Below, in pieces: positions 1 to 5,626 of a DNA stretch of 5,950 bases. The position numbers and the translations under genes are program-made. The stretch's first letter is position 1, and every line of letters begins with the position of its first letter. The DNA lies in NCBI GenBank assembly GCA_015658965.1, contig DQNX01000043.1, positions 1-5,950 of the forward strand. Direction: 5' to 3'. Source of the stretch: Gammaproteobacteria bacterium. GTDB taxonomy: Bacteria > Pseudomonadota > Gammaproteobacteria > PS1 > Pseudothioglobaceae. Below the pieces are notes generated by a model. That model saw nothing but the letters and a program-made list of their open reading frames with translations, was not told where the DNA came from and ran no database searches.

Positions 1-1179
1 ATCAATTATTTTTTTCACCTCTGCCAACATATAGATTAAATAATCTTTAGTGAACTTGGTAACAGTTGCAATATCAGTAGGGCCACCATGGCCTGGAATA
101 ATCACGCTTGCATTCAGTGCTTCTAATTTGCCCCATGTCTTAATCCAGCCCCTGATATTAGTATGATCAAGAATTGGTAACAGTCGAACATTAAAGGCCA
201 AATCACCAGCTATTAATAATCGCTCTTCTGGCATCCACAGCTGTATATCTGCAGGACCATGTGATGGTCCTAAATGCAATAATTCTATCTTTCTTCCTGC
301 TACATCTAGCACTAAATGATTTTCAAAGGTTTGATCAGGCATAACCACCTTGGTCTTATACATCTTATCTTTTAAACGGCGATACGCGCGATCAAAGATA
401 TCTTCATTTCTTTTTTTAATAATCTCAGCAGCGTGCTCGTGCGCAACAATAATGGCGCCCTGTTCCTTCCAATAATTAGAACCCAGCATAGCATGGCCTT
501 GTGCATTTTCTAACACCACATATTTAACCGGTAAATCGGTAACTTCCTTAATCTTATCATGCAGGGTTTTTGCTAGTAGGTAACTACCTCCAGCATTAAA
601 AACCACCACCACATCGTCAGCGATGATAAATGATAAGTTATTATTGTGTCCTGAATTTTCATAACTGGCAGGTCGTGTTGCACCAATTGCAGAATAAACA
701 CCCTTAATAACTTCAACTGGATTTGAATATAAGGCATTCTCAGGAACTTTATCACTAACAGTAACAGGTAATCCAGCTTCTTGCCATTTAAAGTAGCCAT
801 CAGAATAGTTTTTAACATTGGTATAACCCATACTTATCAATGCTTTGACCGCCAAAGGAGAGCGTCTACTGCGATCGCAATAAACAATAATAGGCGTGTC
901 TTTACTAACGGCATGATCCCCTATTTGAAACTCTAGCAACCCCCTAGGAACGTGTTTATTTTGCCCACGGCGAATAGTGCCAAATTGTACAATTTCATCC
1001 CGGGTGCGCACATCAATCAAAACAATGTATGGGTCTTTATCAAGTATCTCTTTGAGTTGTTTGGTATTAATATGAACAATCTCTTTATTAACAGTATCAA
1101 GCATCTTATCACCACTAACCAATTCACTTTGCGCGGCGGTGTTAATTAAGAATAAGGCAATTAAAATAAAATATTTCAT
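1..1179 (-). CDS. Exported rhodanese/MBL-fold fusion protein, copy 2 (C-terminus cut by window edge)
   Basis: The frame is open from an ATG at 1179-1177 to the window edge, giving 393 codons with no stop. Against the complete paralog upstream, about 40 C-terminal residues lie outside. Residues 1-17 form a Sec-type signal peptide (MKYFILIALFLINTAAQ), so the product is probably periplasmic. A rhodanese domain spans about 38-135, with catalytic-loop Cys101 in CDRSRR ending in the expected Arg106. An MBL-fold domain follows from about 160. Its first metal motif reads ENAQGHA (about 224-230) instead of HxHxDH. The later ligand positions survive: His in GPSH, Asp in AGDLAF, His in IPGHG. It lies 30 bp after the stop of its paralog and is probably cotranscribed with it; the Shine-Dalgarno sequence is weak. 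Rhodanese domains move sulfane sulfur; the MBL half may bind or process a sulfur substrate, but its activity is unknown. It is not a pseudogene as far as visible. Confidence 0.93.
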   Translation of the reverse strand, partial: MKYFILIALFLINTAAQSELVSGDKMLDTVNKEIVHINTKQLKEILDKDPYIVLIDVRTRDEIVQFGTIRRGQNKHVPRGLLEFQIGDHAVSKDTPIIVYCDRSRRSPLAVKALISMGYTNVKNYSDGYFKWQEAGLPVTVSDKVPENALYSNPVEVIKGVYSAIGATRPASYENSGHNNNLSFIIADDVVVVFNAGGSYLLAKTLHDKIKEVTDLPVKYVVLENAQGHAMLGSNYWKEQGAIIVAHEHAAEIIKKRNEDIFDRAYRRLKDKMYKTKVVMPDQTFENHLVLDVAGRKIELLHLGPSHGPADIQLWMPEERLLIAGDLAFNVRLLPILDHTNIRGWIKTWGKLEALNASVIIPGHGGPTDIATVTKFTKDYLIYMLAEVKKIID

Positions 1180-1209
1180 ATCGTTCGGCCTGTTAAAAGA
1201 GTTTATATG

Positions 1210-2520
1210 CTATTCAAATTCCATTTGTTTGAAAATTCGCTCGGCGTTTTGCTTGTGCAACTCGCGGTAAGTGCCGCGGTTTCTAAACATTGATTGATCA
1301 ATATTGTAAGCCTCATAAAGGCCGCCATCCTCATCGATTAATTTTTCAACTTCCGTACGCATATAGACCAAATAATCTTTGGTAAATTTGGTGATGGTGG
1401 CTAAGTCCGTCGGCTCGCCGTGGCCTGGAATGATAATGTTAGGATTTAAAGCTTCAATTTTATCCCAAGTTTGGATCCATTCGGCGGCGTTGGTGTGTGG
1501 GAAAATTGGCAACATGCGCTCGTTAAAAGCGGTATCACCACTAATTAACAGTCTTTGTTCAGGTAGCCAAAGTTGAATGTCATCCGGCGAATGGGATGCG
1601 CCGATATGCATCAGCTCGATTTTGGTATCGCCCAGTGTGATGTTTTGTTGCTCTTCAAAAGTTAGATCTGGACGCACAATTTTGGTGCCAATGAACTTGT
1701 CTTTTTGTACGTTTAACGAGCGCGCAAAAATATCTTCACCCTTGAGTTTTATTTCTTTATCAGCCTCAACATGGGCAACAATAATAGCGCCCTGCTCTTT
1801 CCAATAATTTGAACCCAAAATTGCATGGCCTTGAGAGTTTTCTAAAACCACGTATTTAACCTTTTGATCGGTGATTTTTTTGATCTCTGCATGCAGGGCT
1901 TTGGCCACTAAATAACTGCCACCGGCATTAAACACCAAAACACCATCCGTGGTAACGATGAAAGACAAGTTGTTGTTATGATTTGAATTCTCATAGGTGT
2001 AGGGCTGGGTGGCGCCAATGGCTGAATAAACACCTGGCGCTACTTCTTCAGGCAATCGGTACAAAATATTGCTCGGCTCATGGTCGCTGATTTTGACGGC
2101 GTTAAATTCTTCTTTCCAAGTTATAAATCCATCGGCATAATTCTTAACGTTGGTATAGCCCATGGTTTCTAATGTTTTTGCAGCAAGCGGTGAACGCAGA
2201 TTGCGACCACAATAAACAATAATTGGCGTGTCTTTTGAGTTGGCGTGATCGGCAATTTGAAACTCTAGCCAGCCACGAACAATATTAACATTTTGGCCGC
2301 GGTTAATTGTGCCTGTGTATTTAAGCTCAAACGGTGAACGCACATCAATCAAAACAACGTCGGGGTTTTTGTCTAATATGTCAACAAGCTCAGCGGTGTT
2401 GATGTTTACAATTCTTTTTTTAACAGCTTCAAGTGTTTGTTCAGCACTAATAATCTCCGTTTCAGCGTGGATGCTGGTAAAGCTTAAAAGACAAAGTAGG
2501 GGTAATAAGTAATATCTCAT
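1210..2520 (-). CDS. Exported rhodanese/MBL-fold fusion protein, copy 1 (complete)
   Basis: This 436-aa protein starts with a clear signal peptide (MRYYLLPLLCLLSFTSIHA, cleavage near residue 19), which fixes the ATG even though no good Shine-Dalgarno sequence precedes it. Residues about 40-138 are a rhodanese domain with catalytic Cys104 in the loop CGRNLR (Arg109 closes it). Residues about 160-385 are an MBL-fold domain with His310 (GASH), Asp329 (SGDTAF) and His367 (IPGHG) in the usual ligand places. The HxHxDH motif is replaced by ENSQGHA (227-233). A C-terminal helical extension follows to 436. Known persulfide dioxygenase-rhodanese fusions such as CstB put the MBL domain first; here the order is reversed and the protein is exported. 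A role in periplasmic sulfane-sulfur handling is inferred from the rhodanese domain. It is first in a two-gene tandem with copy 2 and divergent from the DUF302 gene. Hand alignment of copies 1 and 2 shows roughly two-thirds identity over the rhodanese and early MBL regions, with almost no gaps. Confidence 0.95.
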   Translation of the reverse strand: MRYYLLPLLCLLSFTSIHAETEIISAEQTLEAVKKRIVNINTAELVDILDKNPDVVLIDVRSPFELKYTGTINRGQNVNIVRGWLEFQIADHANSKDTPIIVYCGRNLRSPLAAKTLETMGYTNVKNYADGFITWKEEFNAVKISDHEPSNILYRLPEEVAPGVYSAIGATQPYTYENSNHNNNLSFIVTTDGVLVFNAGGSYLVAKALHAEIKKITDQKVKYVVLENSQGHAILGSNYWKEQGAIIVAHVEADKEIKLKGEDIFARSLNVQKDKFIGTKIVRPDLTFEEQQNITLGDTKIELMHIGASHSPDDIQLWLPEQRLLISGDTAFNERMLPIFPHTNAAEWIQTWDKIEALNPNIIIPGHGEPTDLATITKFTKDYLVYMRTEVEKLIDEDGGLYEAYNIDQSMFRNRGTYRELHKQNAERIFKQMEFE

Positions 2521-2548
2521 GGTTATTTTGATAAAAAAAATCTTGATT

Positions 2549-2557
2549 ATTATGACA
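2549..2557 (-). promoter_or_regulatory. Putative extended -10 promoter for the rhodanese/MBL pair
   Basis: Read on the minus strand, TGT then CATAAT (5/6 match to TATAAT, with an extended-10 TGn) ends 28 bases before the ATG at 2520. No convincing -35 lies upstream, which fits an extended -10 promoter. It overlaps the -35 of the divergent promoter, so the two transcription directions may compete. This is motif matching by eye only. Confidence 0.4.
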
Positions 2558-2581
2558 TAACTAGATCAACTATGCTAGAAT
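2552..2581 (+). promoter_or_regulatory. Putative sigma-70 promoter for the DUF302 gene
   Basis: ATGACA at 2552-2557 matches TTGACA in 5 of 6 positions. After an 18-bp spacer, TAGAAT at 2576-2581 matches TATAAT in 5 of 6 and is preceded by TGC, the extended -10 signature. The predicted start of transcription, near 2588, leaves a leader of about 25 bases that contains the Shine-Dalgarno sequence. This looks like a strong constitutive-type promoter and contrasts with the unusual start codon below it. Confidence 0.55.
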
Positions 2582-2601
2582 TCTGCGCTTAATTATCAGC
2601 T

Positions 2602-2611
2602 AAGGAAAGGG
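2602..2611 (+). promoter_or_regulatory. Shine-Dalgarno sequence that decides the DUF302 gene start
   Basis: AAGGAAAGGG is the only strong ribosome-binding site before this gene. AAGGA (2602-2606) lies 7 bases before ATT at 2614, normal spacing, but more than 30 bases before the TTG at 2638. It therefore supports initiation at 2614. No ATG in any frame lies between this site and the first in-frame internal ATG at 2662. Confidence 0.75.
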
Positions 2612-2613
2612 AA

Positions 2614-3396
2614 ATTAAAAACAAATTATCGGTCATTTTGGCCATTACTGGTGCTTTAACCATGGGCAGTGCAACTGCTGAAAACTGGAGTCCTTGGGGT
2701 AACCACAACTACGGTCCATTTGGTGGCAATAATGCATTCGGTCCGTTTGGTGCTGGCACTAATTTTGGCCCTTTCGATGGTGGCAATAACGGCCACCCTT
2801 TCAACCGATTTGGCCCAATGAACGGCAATAACATGGGACCTTTCAATGGCGGCCATAATTGGCAAAACCAAAGTTTCAACCCAATGCAAGCAGCACAATT
2901 TGCAGCCAATTCTGCACAACAGGCAGCGAGTAATACAGTTGCAACGGCAGAAACTGCTGAATCTCCAAAAATGACAGCCGATCTGTTTATGCAAATGATC
3001 CAAGTGACTGAGGTTGATGAGGGCATTACTGGCCCAGAGGTCGATGAGTCAATCATGTCTATGGCAACCAATGAAAGTATCCTGCACGTGGCCATGTTTC
3101 CTTTAAGTGAGCAAATTAAAAATGTAACGGGCAAGCCTTATCGTCATTTAAGCATTCACAACATTTGTGATGCGGCTACTGCCGGTAAAATCGCCGATAT
3201 TGATGATCGTTATGCGGTGATTCTTCCTTGTCGTATTGCGGTGGTTGAAGGCAAAGATGGTAAAATCAGAATGATTAGCATGAATCCTGATGTGATGCAC
3301 GCTATGAAGTTACCAGAAGATGCATTAGGTCCTGCAATGGATGTTGCTGAAAAAATGAATGCGATTATTGAAGGCGCTAAAGAAGGTTCTTTTTAG
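2614..3396 (+). CDS. Exported GPF-repeat protein with DUF302 domain, probable ATT start
   Basis: Read from ATT at 2614 the product is 260 aa. Residues 1-22 make a textbook signal peptide: a basic KNK, a hydrophobic stretch, then SATA before ENW. Starting at the in-frame TTG at 2638 would remove the KNK and leave no nearby ribosome-binding site; an in-frame stop lies at 2590-2592. Residues about 25-83 are low-complexity, rich in Gly, Asn, Pro and Phe, with repeated units such as YGPFGG, FGPFGAG, FGPFDGG and GPFNGG. Residues about 84-118 are Gln/Ala-rich, probably a linker. From about 155 to 225 the sequence matches DUF302, including the YAVILPCRIAV core and MNPDVM; it has two cysteines (Cys185, Cys206). 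The function of DUF302 is unknown. Repeats of this kind resemble structural or matrix proteins, loosely including sulfur-globule proteins, but that is only a suggestion. The gene is divergent from the rhodanese/MBL pair and closed by a strong terminator. Confidence 0.9.
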   Translation: MKNKLSVILAITGALTMGSATAENWSPWGNHNYGPFGGNNAFGPFGAGTNFGPFDGGNNGHPFNRFGPMNGNNMGPFNGGHNWQNQSFNPMQAAQFAANSAQQAASNTVATAETAESPKMTADLFMQMIQVTEVDEGITGPEVDESIMSMATNESILHVAMFPLSEQIKNVTGKPYRHLSIHNICDAATAGKIADIDDRYAVILPCRIAVVEGKDGKIRMISMNPDVMHAMKLPEDALGPAMDVAEKMNAIIEGAKEGSF

Positions 3397-3410
3397 GTTT
3401 TAATCGTGAT

Positions 3411-3441
3411 AAAAAAAGCCTGCAATTGCAGGCTTTTTTTT
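3411..3441. terminator. Bidirectional Rho-independent terminator
   Basis: A run of seven A, then GCCTGC, a loop AATT, GCAGGC, and a run of eight T form a perfectly symmetric hairpin. It starts 14 bases after the DUF302 stop and ends 3 bases before the stop of the opposing DUF423 gene. With A and T tracts on both sides it can terminate both convergent transcripts. Confidence 0.93.
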
Positions 3442-3444
3442 GGT

Positions 3445-3816
3445 CTAAAATGAGTTACGTTTTGCCAATCTTAATAAGCTTAACCAGCCCAAAATAAACA
3501 ATAGGCCGCCTATTGGCGTAATAAAAACCATTACCTGAATTTTACTAAAGGTATATAAGTATAGACTGCCTGAAAATAGCACAATACCCAGGGCAAATAT
3601 CCAACCACTTTGCTTGATGGCTTTTAATGGGTTGTATTGGTAATATACTGCAAGCACTGCAAGCAACAAGGTATGGTACATTTGGTAAGTAGCAGCTGTT
3701 TGTATGCGAGCAATATCATTAACTGCCAGTACGTCTTTAAGCATGTGTGCTGACATTGCACCCATGATGACAGCTAATGCACCACTAACAGCAATAAAAA
3801 TCCAGATTTTTTTCAT
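3445..3816 (-). CDS. DUF423 (YgdD-like) small inner-membrane protein
   Basis: This 123-aa protein, of typical DUF423 length, has four predicted membrane segments at about 4-22, 43-60, 70-90 and 95-117. Family hallmarks are visible: a Gly/Ala-rich first helix followed by SAHMLK, then QTAATYQMYHTLLL, LFSGSLYLYTF in the third helix, and ITPIGGLLFILGW in the fourth. The family is widespread in bacteria and its biochemical role is not known. The ATG at 3816 gives a short basic start (MKK) before the first helix. No clear Shine-Dalgarno sequence precedes it, and its TATAGT element lies about 32 bases upstream. It is monocistronic, diverging from the 143-aa gene and ending in the terminator shared with the DUF302 gene. 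Confidence 0.9.
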   Translation of the reverse strand: MKKIWIFIAVSGALAVIMGAMSAHMLKDVLAVNDIARIQTAATYQMYHTLLLAVLAVYYQYNPLKAIKQSGWIFALGIVLFSGSLYLYTFSKIQVMVFITPIGGLLFILGWLSLLRLAKRNSF

Positions 3817-3843
3817 AATTTTATAAATAAAGCGTGCATCTTT

Positions 3844-3922
3844 TTTAACTATACTCTTTTTTAATAAAAAATAGTGATGTTTAGAGTGTTTTTGAATTTA
3901 CACAATAAAGCGTATAGTTAAA
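3844..3922. promoter_or_regulatory. Divergent promoter region with an 11-bp inverted repeat
   Basis: TTTAACTATAC (3844-3854) and GTATAGTTAAA (3912-3922) are exact reverse complements 57 bp apart. Each carries TATAGT, a 5/6 match to the -10 consensus, pointing outward: leftward at 3853-3848 toward the DUF423 gene and rightward at 3913-3918 toward the 143-aa gene. For the rightward one TTGAAT at 3892-3897 is a weak -35 candidate with a 15-bp spacer; none is clear for the leftward one. A 10-bp direct repeat AATAAAGCGT also occurs at 3826-3835 and 3904-3913. The matching ends could be two -10 elements or regulator half-sites. Confidence 0.45.
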
Positions 3923-3963
3923 CCAAGTCAATGAATAAATGTATTGATTAAATTTTAAAAATT

Positions 3964-3970
3964 AAGGAGA
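3964..3970 (+). promoter_or_regulatory. Shine-Dalgarno sequence for the 143-aa gene
   Basis: AAGGAGA ends 6 bases before the ATG at 3977, an almost ideal site. It supports this start and suggests efficient translation. Confidence 0.8.
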
Positions 3971-3976
3971 AGTCAA

Positions 3977-4408
3977 ATGTTAGCTCATACAAAGCAAAAT
4001 TTTGAAACCTATCCAACCAATCGTGTCGTTGCGATCGTAGATAGTAAAATGGAAGCTGATGAAGTCTGTTGCGAATTAATGAATGCCGGGTTTGATGGTG
4101 CCGATATTGATGAAGCAGTTGGAAAAGAAGGATTGCAATTTCTTGATCCAGACGGTCAAAATCACGGCCTAATAACTAAGATTATTCGTAAATGGCAATT
4201 TATTGCACAAGGGGAAGAATCAAAGTACTTAAAGCGCGTTAAAAAAGGTTTAATAGAAGGTCATACGATTGTGAGTATTTCAGCATTGACAGATTCTGCA
4301 CGTAGCAAAGCGGCAGAAATTTTAAGATCCCATCATGCTAAGTCGATTCGTTATTATGGTCACTTCTATGTTGAGAATTTGGACAACAGTGCTAACAGTG
4401 CTGCTTAA
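3977..4408 (+). CDS. Uncharacterised 143-aa cytoplasmic protein (two alpha/beta halves, YYGHFYVENL end)
   Basis: The protein has no signal peptide or membrane segment and is probably cytoplasmic. After a short leader the pattern NRVVAIVDSKMEADEVCCELMNAGF looks like a beta-alpha-beta unit, and a second half (HTIVSISALTDSARSKAAEILRSHHAKSIRYYGHF) repeats the strand-helix-strand layout, suggesting a duplicated ferredoxin-like fold. The closing YYGHFYVENL resembles the end of small conserved proteins, seen in many bacteria, that finish in YYGxWxxEDL and are loosely related to the general-stress-protein 17M/YflT type. That assignment is from memory and fold pattern; no catalytic residues are evident. 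The gene is preceded by a strong ribosome-binding site and a divergent promoter region, and it stands alone between the DUF423 gene and the convergent methyltransferase gene. Confidence 0.8.
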   Translation: MLAHTKQNFETYPTNRVVAIVDSKMEADEVCCELMNAGFDGADIDEAVGKEGLQFLDPDGQNHGLITKIIRKWQFIAQGEESKYLKRVKKGLIEGHTIVSISALTDSARSKAAEILRSHHAKSIRYYGHFYVENLDNSANSAA

Positions 4409-4416
4409 ATAATTGC

Positions 4417-4446
4417 TTATTTTGTTTTATTTAAAAAACAAAATAA
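4417..4446. terminator. AT-rich hairpin at a convergent gene junction
   Basis: TTATTTTGTTTT (4417-4428) and AAAACAAAATAA (4435-4446) form a perfect 12-bp stem with a 6-base loop, 8 bases after the stop of the 143-aa gene. Its right arm covers the last codons of the methyltransferase gene. With only one G-C pair it is a weak terminator candidate, but its position between convergent genes fits a shared one. Confidence 0.45.
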
Positions 4447-5062
4447 CATCGTTGCCATAAAACTGAATACGTGCATCCCACGCTTTAGCGAGGTGTTTTA
4501 TTGTGATTTGACTAAAAAAGCAAATATGTGTTGGATCGTCTTTATAGTACCACGATTTAAAATCAACCTGGTCATCAAGGATCTTGGTCATAACGGCTAA
4601 TACACCCCCTGCACTTAGCATATCAAACAATCTTGACAATTCATTGCCAGGATTGTCTAAGTGCTCAGCGACTTCGGTGGCAGTAATAAAATCGTATTTG
4701 TTGTTGAAAATCGATTGATTATTGGCATAAAATTTATCAAATAAATCAACCGCATAACCTTGCTCTTCAAACATTACTGAGAGTGTTGGGCCTGGTCCAC
4801 ACCCAAAATCCAAGCCTTTGGCGTCTGATTGAATACAATCCATAACCGGATTAAAAACCTGAGAGAGAAACTCACGATAGCGTTTGTCTTTCGGGTCGTT
4901 TTGATGTGAATCGTAGCGAGTTTTTTCTGCCGCTTCGCTCAGATGAAATTCTTTGGGCGTAAAAACCAAATCACAGCGAGTGCATGAATAATAACTGGCG
5001 TCATTATTCTTGAAATAAGGCTGACTTTTCTTAGAGCGACATAATGGACACTGATGAGCCAT
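4427..5062 (-). CDS. Class I SAM-dependent methyltransferase with N-terminal zinc ribbon
   Basis: The 211-aa product opens with CPLC (Cys5, Cys8) and CTRC (Cys27, Cys30), a four-cysteine zinc-ribbon pattern. A Rossmann methyltransferase domain follows: motif I is GLDFGCGPGP (83-92), which binds S-adenosylmethionine; an acidic residue in VDLFDKF (around 107-109) would hold the ribose; TATEVAEHL (127-135) and the late DDPTHICFFS (176-184) are typical of small bacterial methyltransferases of this type. The substrate cannot be read from sequence. The zinc ribbon suggests a nucleic acid or protein partner, but that is inference. The gene lies 21 bp downstream of a SlyD-like gene on the same strand and is probably cotranscribed with it; no clear ribosome-binding site precedes the ATG. 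It converges with the 143-aa gene. Confidence 0.88.
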   Translation of the reverse strand: MAHQCPLCRSKKSQPYFKNNDASYYSCTRCDLVFTPKEFHLSEAAEKTRYDSHQNDPKDKRYREFLSQVFNPVMDCIQSDAKGLDFGCGPGPTLSVMFEEQGYAVDLFDKFYANNQSIFNNKYDFITATEVAEHLDNPGNELSRLFDMLSAGGVLAVMTKILDDQVDFKSWYYKDDPTHICFFSQITIKHLAKAWDARIQFYGNDVILFFK

Positions 5063-5070
5063 TACGTCGT

Positions 5071-5089
5071 TTAAAAGGTAATTTTAGTG
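5071..5089 (+). repeat. Direct repeat, copy A: conserved 3' flank of the SlyD-like duplication
   Basis: These 19 bases are identical to 5608-5626. They include the last bases of the SlyD-like gene, its stop codon (complement of TAA at 5084-5086) and 13 bases of non-coding flank beyond it. The offset of 537 bp equals one gene plus its spacer, marking the unit of tandem duplication. Confidence 0.85.
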
Positions 5090-5566
5090 CGAACAAGAGT
5101 CCGAATGGACGTGACCATGGTCCAATTCCTCTTTTGTTGCTTCTCTAACACTCTCAATTCTGAGATTAAAATGCAGTGTCTCACCCGCTAATGGATGGTT
5201 AGCATCAATCGTAATAGATTCTTTATTGATCTTTACAACATTAACGGTAACTGGATTGCCTTGTTGATCTTGTGATTGAAGATCCATGCCGACTTCTAGC
5301 TTGTCAATACCTTTCAAGGCTTCCATTGGAATCTCTTGAATAGCTTCTTTATCATAAGCACCGTAAGCATCTGCAGGCGCTAAAGACACATCACAAGACT
5401 CACCCACTTTCATGCCTTCAACTGCTTTTTCTAAACCAGAAATAATATGGCCACGTCCGTGCATAAATGGCATTGGCTCTTTACCTTCTGATGAGTCAAT
5501 TACATCACCCGCATCATTTTTTAAGGTGTAATGCATCTCTACTACCGCGTCTTTTTTTACTGTCAT
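5084..5566 (-). CDS. slyD: SlyD-like FKBP-type peptidyl-prolyl isomerase, copy 1 (complete)
   Basis: The 160-aa protein has the SlyD layout. An FKBP domain (residues about 1-70 and 120-145) is split by an insert-in-flap chaperone domain (about 75-118). FKBP landmarks include MHYTLKND, the HGRGHIISGLEKAVEGM segment, DAYGAYD and NHPLAGETLHF. It catalyses cis-trans isomerisation of prolyl bonds and acts as a folding helper in the cytoplasm; there is no signal peptide. The short tail HGHVHSDSCSH has four His and one Cys, so it could bind nickel or other metals like the much longer E. coli SlyD tail. The ATG at 5566 has a good ribosome-binding site (AGGGG, complement of 5574-5578). It lies 54 bp downstream of a second copy and 21 bp upstream of the methyltransferase gene. 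The slyD symbol is by family resemblance; orthology is not proven. Confidence 0.93.
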   Translation of the reverse strand: MTVKKDAVVEMHYTLKNDAGDVIDSSEGKEPMPFMHGRGHIISGLEKAVEGMKVGESCDVSLAPADAYGAYDKEAIQEIPMEALKGIDKLEVGMDLQSQDQQGNPVTVNVVKINKESITIDANHPLAGETLHFNLRIESVREATKEELDHGHVHSDSCSH

Positions 5567-5607
5567 TCTTTTTCCCCTATGTACTAATTACTATATTATC
5601 TGCCAAA

Positions 5608-5626
5608 TTAAAAGGTAATTTTAGTG
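5608..5626 (+). repeat. Direct repeat, copy B: conserved 3' flank of the SlyD-like duplication
   Basis: Identical over 19 bases to 5071-5089, again covering the stop codon and 13 bases past it. Similarity continues into the coding sequence (GAACAAGAG, one base further on) and stops abruptly on the other side, giving one edge of the duplicated unit. Confidence 0.85.

Noticed and set aside
573..818. Minus-strand 81-codon open frame
   Set aside because: It is out of frame inside the rhodanese/MBL copy 2 gene, whose own frame is open throughout with conserved domains.
952..1149. Plus-strand 65-codon open frame
   Set aside because: It is antisense to the rhodanese domain of copy 2, with no ribosome-binding site or family resemblance.
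1..1179. Rhodanese/MBL copy 2 as a pseudogene
   Set aside because: The frame is uninterrupted from the signal peptide to the edge, with catalytic Cys and ligand positions kept and no gaps against copy 1.
1379..2512. Three plus-strand open frames antisense to rhodanese/MBL copy 1
   Set aside because: They are shadows of a well-supported gene and have no recognisable domains.
2700..2870. Glycine-rich repeats as a CRISPR or DNA-level tandem array
   Set aside because: The repetition is at the protein level with varied codons and spacing; no exact repeated DNA units are seen.
2656..3134. Two minus-strand open frames opposite the DUF302 gene
   Set aside because: They are low-complexity shadows produced by the Gly/Pro/Asn-rich repeats of the real gene.
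2638..3396. TTG at 2638 as start of the DUF302 gene
   Set aside because: It is more than 30 bases from the ribosome-binding site and removes the basic start of the signal peptide.
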